Shown: positions 16,001 to 25,000 of the stretch, one piece after another | How positions within the stretch are numbered: the stretch's first letter is position 1 | Layout: each line of letters opens with the position of its first letter | NCBI RefSeq assembly: GCF_003390375.1 | Contig: NZ_QUOT01000001.1 | Location: forward strand, 4,175,019-4,239,018 | DNA from: Thalassotalea euphylliae | GTDB taxonomy: Bacteria; Pseudomonadota; Gammaproteobacteria; Enterobacterales; Alteromonadaceae | Reading direction: 5' to 3' | Length of the DNA: 64,000 nucleotides | The notes under the pieces: model-generated | Seen by the model: the letters and a program-made list of their open reading frames with translations, nothing else | Database searches by the model: none | What the model was told of the DNA's origin: nothing | Translations under genes and position numbers: made by a program

Positions 16001-19000
16001 ACTATCCAATGTTAGCAATGGCGTGCTAACCGATGCCATCGGCACCGCGACTATAGATGCAAGCGACCAAGCTGTGTCAGCATTGCCTGTGATCAGTGTT
16101 GCAGATAGCATAATTAGTGAAGACGGCGGCTTTGTTGAGCTAGCTATTCGATTAAGCGCGCCAAGCGCTGATGTTGTGAGTGTTAGCTATACCAATAGCA
16201 ACGGCACAGCAACCAGTGGCTCTCCTAACTTTGTTGTTGATGCGGTTTTACCTAATGCCGAGTTACTCAATTTTGCTCCCGGTGAAACGTTAAAAACCAT
16301 TCGCATACCAATCACCAATGATACGTCAAACGAGCAGCAGGGTGAGGTTGTCTTCTTCAACTTGTTTGACGAAGTTAATGCAACCTTAGAGCGCACCGAA
16401 AATGCTATAACGATTATAGACAATGAAACGAGTCTAACTGGGCTGCCAGTCATTCAAATTGCTGATATGGTGGTGGATGAAAACAGTGCAGAGGTTATCT
16501 TTACCTTAGAACTCGATAGAGCCAGTACAGATACCGTAACGGTTGATTACACCACCCAAAATGGTAGTGCTGAAAGTGGCCTTGATTATGTTGCGGTATC
16601 AGGTACGGCGAGCTTTAGCCCATTTGAAATGGTACAAAATGTCCGTGTGCCGCTGATCAACGACTCGTTAGCAGAAACCTTAGAAACCTTTAATTTAGTG
16701 CTATCTAATGCCAGTAATGGCTTGCTAACCGATGCTATTGGTACGGCGACCATTGACGAGAATGACCAAGCATTAGCTGCTTTACCTGTTATCAGCGTCG
16801 ATGACACCACAGTCAGTGAAGACAATGGTTACGTTGAGTTAGTGGTAAGGTTAAGTGCGCCAAGTAGCCAAACGGTCAGTGTGACTTATGCTAATAGTAA
16901 TGCGACAGGTACCAGTGGCTCGCCCAACTTTGTGGTTGATGCCGTATTACCAAATGCAGAAACACTGAACTTTGCACCGGGTGAGACGGTTAAAACCATT
17001 CGCCTGCCAGTGGTAAATGATACAAGCAATGAACAGCAGCGCGAAGTCGTGTTCTTAAACTTATCTGGTGAAGTTAATGCAACCTTAGAGCGCACCGAAA
17101 ACACTATTACGATTATAGATAATGAAACTAGTCTAACCGGGCTGCCGGTGATTCAAATCGCCGATATGGTGGTGGATGAAAATACGGCTGAAGCGGTGTT
17201 TAGTCTAGAGCTTGATAGGGCTAGTGCCGAAACGGTTACCGTTGATTACACCACGCAAAATGGTAGTGCTGAAAGTGGTCTTGATTATGTTGCGGTATCA
17301 GGTACGGCGAGCTTTAGCCCATTGGAAATGGTGCAAAATGTGCGTGTGCCGTTGATCAACGACTCGCTGGCAGAAACCTTGGAAACCTTTAATTTAGTGC
17401 TATCCAATGCCACTAATGGCCTGCTAACCGATGCTATTGGTACGGCGACCATTGACGAGAATGACCAAGCATTAGCTGCTTTACCTGTTATCAGCGTCGA
17501 TGACACCACGGTAAGTGAAGACAATGGTTACGTTGAGTTAGTGGTGCGGTTAAGTGCGCCAAGTAGCCAAACGGTCAGTGTGACTTATGCAAATAGTAAT
17601 GCGACCGGCACCAGTGGCTCACCTAACTTTGTGGTTGATGCCGTATTACCAAATGCAGAAACACTGAACTTTGCACCGGGTGAGACGGTTAAAACCATTC
17701 GCCTGCCAGTGGTGAACGACACAAGCAATGAACAGCAGCGTGAAGTTGTGTTCTTAAACTTATCTGGTGAAGTCAATGCAACCTTAGAACGCACCGAAAA
17801 TGCCATCACGATTATAGATAATGAAACTGGCCTAACCGGGCTGCCCGTGATTCAAATTGCCGATATGGTAGTGGATGAAGGTACGGCTGAAGCTGTGTTT
17901 AGTCTAGAGCTTGATAGGGCTAGTGCCGATACGGTTACCGTTGATTACACCACGCAAAATGGTAGTGCTGAAAGTGGTCTTGATTATGTTGCGGTGTCAG
18001 GTACGGCGAGCTTTAGCCCATTTGAAATGGTGCAAAATGTCCGTGTACCACTCATCAACGATTCGTTAGCAGAAACCTTAGAAACCTTTAATTTAGTGCT
18101 ATCCAATGCCACTAATGGCGTGTTAACAGACAGTGTTGGTACAGCGTCCATTGATAAGAATGATCAAGCAACGGTTTCAACTCCCATTATTAGTGTTGCA
18201 GATACAACGGTTAGTGAAGACCACGGCTATGTTGAACTTGTGGTGCGCTTAAGTGCACCAAGTACGCAAACAGTTAGTGTCAGTTACAGTAATAGTGATG
18301 GTACTGGTACCAGTGGTTCACCTAATTTTGTGGTTGATGCAATTTTACCCAATACTGAAACACTGAACTTTGCACCGGGTGAAACGGTAAAAACCATTCG
18401 CCTGCCCATAGTGAATGATACGAGTAATGAACAACAGCGTGAAGTTGTATTCTTAAACTTGTTTAATGAGGTTAACGCTACGCTAGAGCGCAGTGAAAAT
18501 ACCATCACCATTGTTGATAACGATAATGCCACTGGCTTACCCGCTATCTTGCTATCTGATCCCATTGTCGATGAAGCAAGCAGTGAGGTGGTATTTGTAC
18601 TTGAATTGACGCGGCCAAGTGCGGATACGGTCACTTTTGATTATGCAACGGCCGCTGATACGGCTGATACTAACGATTTTATCCCAGTATCTGGTACCGC
18701 GAGTTTCCGCCCATTTGAGGTGGTGCAAACTGTGCGTGTACCACTGATTAATGATTCCTTAGCTGAAACACAAGAGCAATTCCATTTGCAGATTAGCAAT
18801 GTCAATGGTGCAATTTTCGCCGATGAAATGGCCACTGCGACTATCGCTGCCAGCGATCAAGCAATCGCTTCGACGCCAACCTTGTTTGCTGATGACGCTT
18901 TTGCTTATGAAAGTGACGGTTATATCGAGTTTGTTGTCCAATTAACGGTGCCAAGCGCGAGTGAAGTCACGGTTAGTTATAATGCGGTGGCTGGCACTGC

Positions 19001-22000
19001 TACTGTTAATACCCCTAATTTTGTGACTGACGTTGTCTTCCCTGGTGCAGAAGAATTGCGGTTTGCACCGGGTGAAACCGTTAAAACAATTCGCTTACCT
19101 ATTGTTGATGACACTTCTTTAGAGCCTGATGAAACCTTTAGTTTGGTGCTCTTTAATGCAGCTAATGCAGATATTAGTACAACACCTATTGTTGGCACTA
19201 TCTTGGAAGATGGAGGTGCTACTGCGCCACTTGCAATGTCACCAGCGGGTGATCAAACCATTAACGAAGGAGATACGTTAAGCCTTGATATCGACTTTAC
19301 TGATGGTCGTGATGCCGCCTTTGACGGTTGGCGTTACTCGGTTGATTGGGACAACGACGGTATTGAAGATGAATCGGGCGAGGTTGCTCCGGGCAGTACC
19401 AGCTTTAATCTAACGCGTTTCTTCGCGGATGACCAAGCAGCTAGTGACATTACCGTTAACCTATTTGACTCAGGCAGTGAAGAAATTGCCACTCAAACCT
19501 TTAGTTTAACGGTTGAAAACGTCATACCGACACTGCCGCTAAGTGGCAACGATGATGTCGTTGCTGGAACACCTTATACCTTAGCACTTGGCGCGATAGT
19601 CGACCCCGGTGATGATACCATAATAGCTGATGGAATTACTGTAGATTGGGGCGATGGTACGGTTGAAACCTTCTCTAGCGTTGGTGACGTCACCCATACC
19701 TACGCCGCCGCAGGTGACTTTACCATCAGTATTAGTCTGGAAGATGAAGATGGGCAATTTAGCGATGTTGCCACCAAAGCTGTTACCGTAAATGCACCTG
19801 CAGCCACTGTCGATGTGGTGCCCCAAGCTGATGTTAATATTAACGAAGGTGATAATTTCACCCGCACCATTAACTTTACCGACGGTGAGGATAATGGCGC
19901 GGCGGGTTGGACAGTGGATATTGATTGGGATGGTGATGGCAATGCCGATCAAAGTTTTGCCACCACGACCACGAATTTTGATATCAGTAATACCTTCGAT
20001 GATGGCGATGCATCGCCTACCGTGACTGTCACCGTTACCGACGAAGCGGGCGAGAGTGATAGTGAGAGCTTTACCGTGAATGTGGCGAACGTTGCGCCAA
20101 CAGCGGCCATTGCTGGTAATGCCAATGTAGATGAAGGTAGTACATATACCTTAACACTCGGTGATATTGTTGATCCGGGCGATGATGCCGTGACTAATGC
20201 GGTAATCAACTGGGGCGACGGCACTAGCACGCCATACACTGGCGCTGGAGATTACGACCATATCTTTGCTGATGGCGATACCACACCAACTATCGAGCTG
20301 GAAGTTACTGATGAAGATGACACTTTTATCGCGGCCAGTTTAAGTATCAGTGTTGATGATGTTGCGCCAACACTAACTATCGCTGGCGATTTAGCGGTTG
20401 ATGAAGGTAGCACTTACACCTTAAACCTATCGAACCTAATTGATCCGGGCACTAATGATACGGTGACCGAATACCTAATTGACTGGGGCGATGGTTCGCC
20501 TGTCGAATCGGTAGCGAGTTTAGGTGATCATCCACATATTTTCAGTGATGGACCGAACGCTCGCACTATCTCAGTAAGTATTGTCAATAATGATGGCACC
20601 TTCCCAGCTGGCACACTTGATATTACCGTTAACAATGTTGCGCCAACCGCTGCCATTTCCGGTGATGCTAACGTTGATGAAGGTAGCACCTATACCTTAA
20701 CACTCGGTGATATTGTTGACCCGGGTGATGATACTGTGACTAATGCGGTAATCAACTGGGGCGACGGCACTAGCACGCCATACACTGGCGCTGGAGATTA
20801 CGACCATATCTTTGCTGATGGCGATACCACACCAACTATCGAGCTGGAAGTTACTGATGAAGATGACACATTTATCGCGGCCAGTTTAAGTATCAGTGTT
20901 GATGATGTGGCGCCAACATTAACTATCGCAGGCGATTTAACGGTTGATGAAGGTAGCACTTACACCTTAAACCTATCAAACCTTATTGATCCGGGCACTA
21001 ATGATACGGTGACCGAATACCTAATTGACTGGGACGATGGTTCAGCTGTCGAATCGGTAGCCAGTTTAGGTGATCATCCTCATATCTACAGTGATGGACC
21101 GAACGCTCGCACCATCTCAGTGAGTATTGTTAACACTGAGGGAACCTTCCCTGCGGGTACACTTGATATTACCGTTAACAATGTTGCGCCAGATACCACA
21201 GCCACCGGTGCTGATACAACAATCCAAAATACACTTTACACCTTAACATTGGGGGCAATCGTTGATCCGGGTGAAGACACTATTATCACCAATGGTATTA
21301 CGGTTGATTGGGGTGATGGCACTGTTGAGTCGTTTAACAGTGTTGGCGACGTTACTCACACTTATGTCATCACTGGTGATTTTACTATCAGCGTCAGTCT
21401 GGAAGATGAAGACGGGTTATTTAGCGATGTCGCCACCAAAGCAGTAACGGTTAATGCACCAGCATCTACAGTTGATGTGGCTGCGCAAGCGGATGCCAAT
21501 ATTAACGAGGGCGATACCTTTACTCGCACCATTAACTTTACTGACGGTGAAGATAATGGCACTGCCGGTTGGACAGTGGATATTGATTGGGATGGTGATG
21601 GCAATGCCGATCAAAGTTTTGCCACCACAAACAACAGCTTTGATATCAGCAACACTTTCGCCGATGGTAATGCAGCGCCTACGGTTACCGTCACAGTGAC
21701 CGACGAAGCGGGCGAGAGTGATAGTGAGAGCTTTACCGTTAACGTGGCAAATGTTGCACCAACTGCTGCTATTTCCGGTGATGCTAGTATCGATGAAGGC
21801 AGCACGTATACGTTAACACTCGGTGATATTGTCGACCCCGGCGATGATACAGTGACTAACGCGGTAATCAACTGGGGTGATGGTAGCACCACGCCATATA
21901 CTGGTGCGGGTGATTACAACCATGTATTTGCTGATGGCGTTAGTGGCGCAACAGTAGTACTGCTAGTCACTGATGAAGATGATACCTTTATCGCCGCCAG

Positions 22001-25000
22001 TTTAAACATCACCATTAATGATGTGTCGCCAAGTGTTCAGCTTTCTGGTGATGCCAGTGTTGATGAAGGTAGTACTTACACCCTAAGCCTGTCTAACCTT
22101 GCCGATCCTGGAGATGATCCAGTCAGTGAATATCTAATTGACTGGGGTGATGGCTCGCCAGTTGAATCAGTAGCCAGCCTTGGTGGCTATAACCATGTCT
22201 ATGCGGATGGTGATGAAAACCACACGATTTCGGTGACTATTGTTAATGACGATGGTGTTTTCCCAGCTGCTGGCACCTTAGACGTTACTGTTAATAACGT
22301 GGCACCCGATACCACAGCTACGGGTGCCAACACCGCCATTCAAAATGCACTATACACCTTAACGCTAGGTGCAATAATCGACCCGGGTGATGACACTATC
22401 ATCACCAATGGTATTACGGTTGATTGGGGCGATGGCAGTGTTGAGTCGTTTAACAGTATTGGCGACGTTACTCACACTTATGTATCAACGGGTGATTTTA
22501 CCATTAGTGTTAGCTTAGAAGATGAAGACGGGCTATTTAGTGATGTTGCCACCAAAGCGGTTACTGTTAATGCTCCTGCAACTTCGGTTGATGTGGTTGC
22601 GCAGGGCGATGCCAATATTAATGAGGGTGATACTTTTACTCGCACCATTAACTTTACCGACGGTGAAGACAATGGCACGGCGGGTTGGACAGTTGATATT
22701 GATTGGGATGGCGACGGCAATGCCGATCAAAGTTTTGCCACCACAAACAACAGCTTTGATATCAGCAATAGCTTCGACGATGGTGATGCATCACCAACCG
22801 TGACCGTCACGGTCACAGATGAGGCAGGCGAGAGCGATAGTGAGAGCTTTACCGTCAATGTCGCAAATGTTGCGCCAACAGCAGCCATTTCAGGTGACGC
22901 CAGTGTCAATGAAGGTGGCACCTATACCTTAACGCTCGGTGATATTGTCGACCCCGGCGATGATACCGTGACAAATGCGGTGATCAACTGGGGCGATGGC
23001 ACTAATACACCATATACTGGCGCAGGTGATTACAACCATATCTTTGCTGATGGTGATACCACACCCACTATCGAGCTGGAAGTAACCGATGAAGACGGTA
23101 CCTTTATCGCGGCCAGTTTAGCTATTAGTGTTAATGATGTTGCTCCAGCACTAACGATTTCCGGCGATTTAGTGGTTGATGAAGGCAGCACTTACACCTT
23201 AAACCTATCTAATCTAATTGACCCGGGTAGCAATGATACGGTCACGGAATACTTGATTGACTGGGGCGATGGTTCACCAGTCGAATCGGTAGCGAGTTTA
23301 GGTGATCACCCGCATGTCTTTAGCGATGGTCCAAACGCTAGTACGATTTCCGTCAGTATTGTTAATACCGAGGGAACCTTCCCTGCAGGCACGATTGATA
23401 TTACCGTTAATAACGTTGCACCAGATACCACAGCAACTGGTGCTAATACGGTTGATGTTAATGCCCTTTACACATTAACGCTAAGCGACATTGTTGATCC
23501 CGGTGATGATACTTTGGTTGCCAATGGTATTAGCGTTGATTGGGGCGATGGCACGACTGAGTCATTTAATAATGTCGGTGATTTCACTCATACCTATATA
23601 GCAGCGGGTGATTTTACTATCAGTGTTAGCCTTGAAGATGAAGATGGCGTCTTTACTGATGTGGCGACCAAAAATGTCACTGTTGAAGATACCTTCACGC
23701 CACCAACAGGGAGCGGTAATATGCCAGAATTTAGCTTACGCAATGATACGGTAATGCTGGATTTAGCCGTCAACAGCAGTGAACCTATCAATGAGGTACT
23801 GGTCGACTGGGGTGATGGTTCGCCAGTAGAATCTTTCCCTGATACCTCGGCATTGACACATCAATATGCAGATTTAGGCTTGTTCGATGTTAGCGTGCAA
23901 GTGGTGACCGACTCAGGTACGTTTGATTTAGGCGTTATCGACAATATTGATGTCGGTTTAAAAGTGGGCGAAGCGGCGCAGTTCTTAAGTTTCTTCGATC
24001 CGTTGGGATGGCAAAATAGCTGGACTACGGAAGGTTTGGCGATTGAACATAAAGCGCAAACTGATAATGCGGCTGAAGCTTGGACGCTAGCGTCATTTGT
24101 TGGCTTTGATTCTTGGCAGCTACCCGGACAGGATATTGCACTGGGTGATTTGGGGGTTAGCGGTAACACCTCGCTCACTAGTCCTGTATTCCAAGAGCTT
24201 GACGGCACAGAGGGTTTGCGAATCTCGCTAACCGATGCGGCGTTTAATGGCTCGCTCACCTTTACCAACCTATTTGCCAATGAAAGTGCTGGTCTGCATG
24301 AAGCGGCGAGAATCCAATTATTGGCAGATGATGGCAGTTTAATTGAAGAAATGATGGTTTTAGGTGAAGCAGACGGTAATGTCGACGTTAGCTTTGCCAC
24401 TAATCAGGCGTTTAGCTATGTCGTCTTTAATGCTGGCGCATACGATGGCAGTAACTTTATCTATGGCAGTTATGCAGACGATAGCAGCGCTGCGGCAGCA
24501 GGCGAACCGAATACTGGCAGCGATTTCTATATTGATTATCTCCAATTTGGCTATCGACCTGCATCTGACCAAGCAAGCGAATTTGCCAATAGCACAGCGC
24601 TTAGCCAACCAACCTCAATTAGCTTATCTAAGGACTTTGAAGCAATTCCAGATAAAGGTGGATTGAAGGAAAGTAATGTTGATTTGCAGAGCGTTAGTGA
24701 TTCAGAAAAGTCTAATGCAGCAAGCCTACATAGCTTTGATGTTAAGTTTGATTACGACTCGTTGTTAGCAGGCGAGGTTGTTCGCCAAAGTGATGCTCAT
24801 TTACCTGAGAAAGTTGATGACTCAGGTAAAGCCTTTGCGGCAAACCTACACAGCTTTGATGTTAAGTTTGATTATGACTCGCTGGCAGCGGGTGAGGTTG
24901 TTCGCCAAAGTGATGCTGATTTACCTGAGAAAGTTGATGACTCAGGAAAAGCCTTTGCTCCAAACCTACATAGTTTTGATGTTACGTTTGATTATGACTC

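Noticed and set aside
15400..23690. CRISPR-like array because of regularly spaced DNA repeats
   Set aside because: Units are hundreds of bases long, stay in one reading frame and encode Calx-beta or PKD domains; no short repeat-spacer pattern is found anywhere in the window.
500..24700. Dozens of 60-190 aa open frames on the other strand and frames within the giant gene
   Set aside because: They follow the repeat periodicity of the giant gene, have low-complexity translations, no ribosome sites, and recur at matching places in each repeat, so they are shadows.
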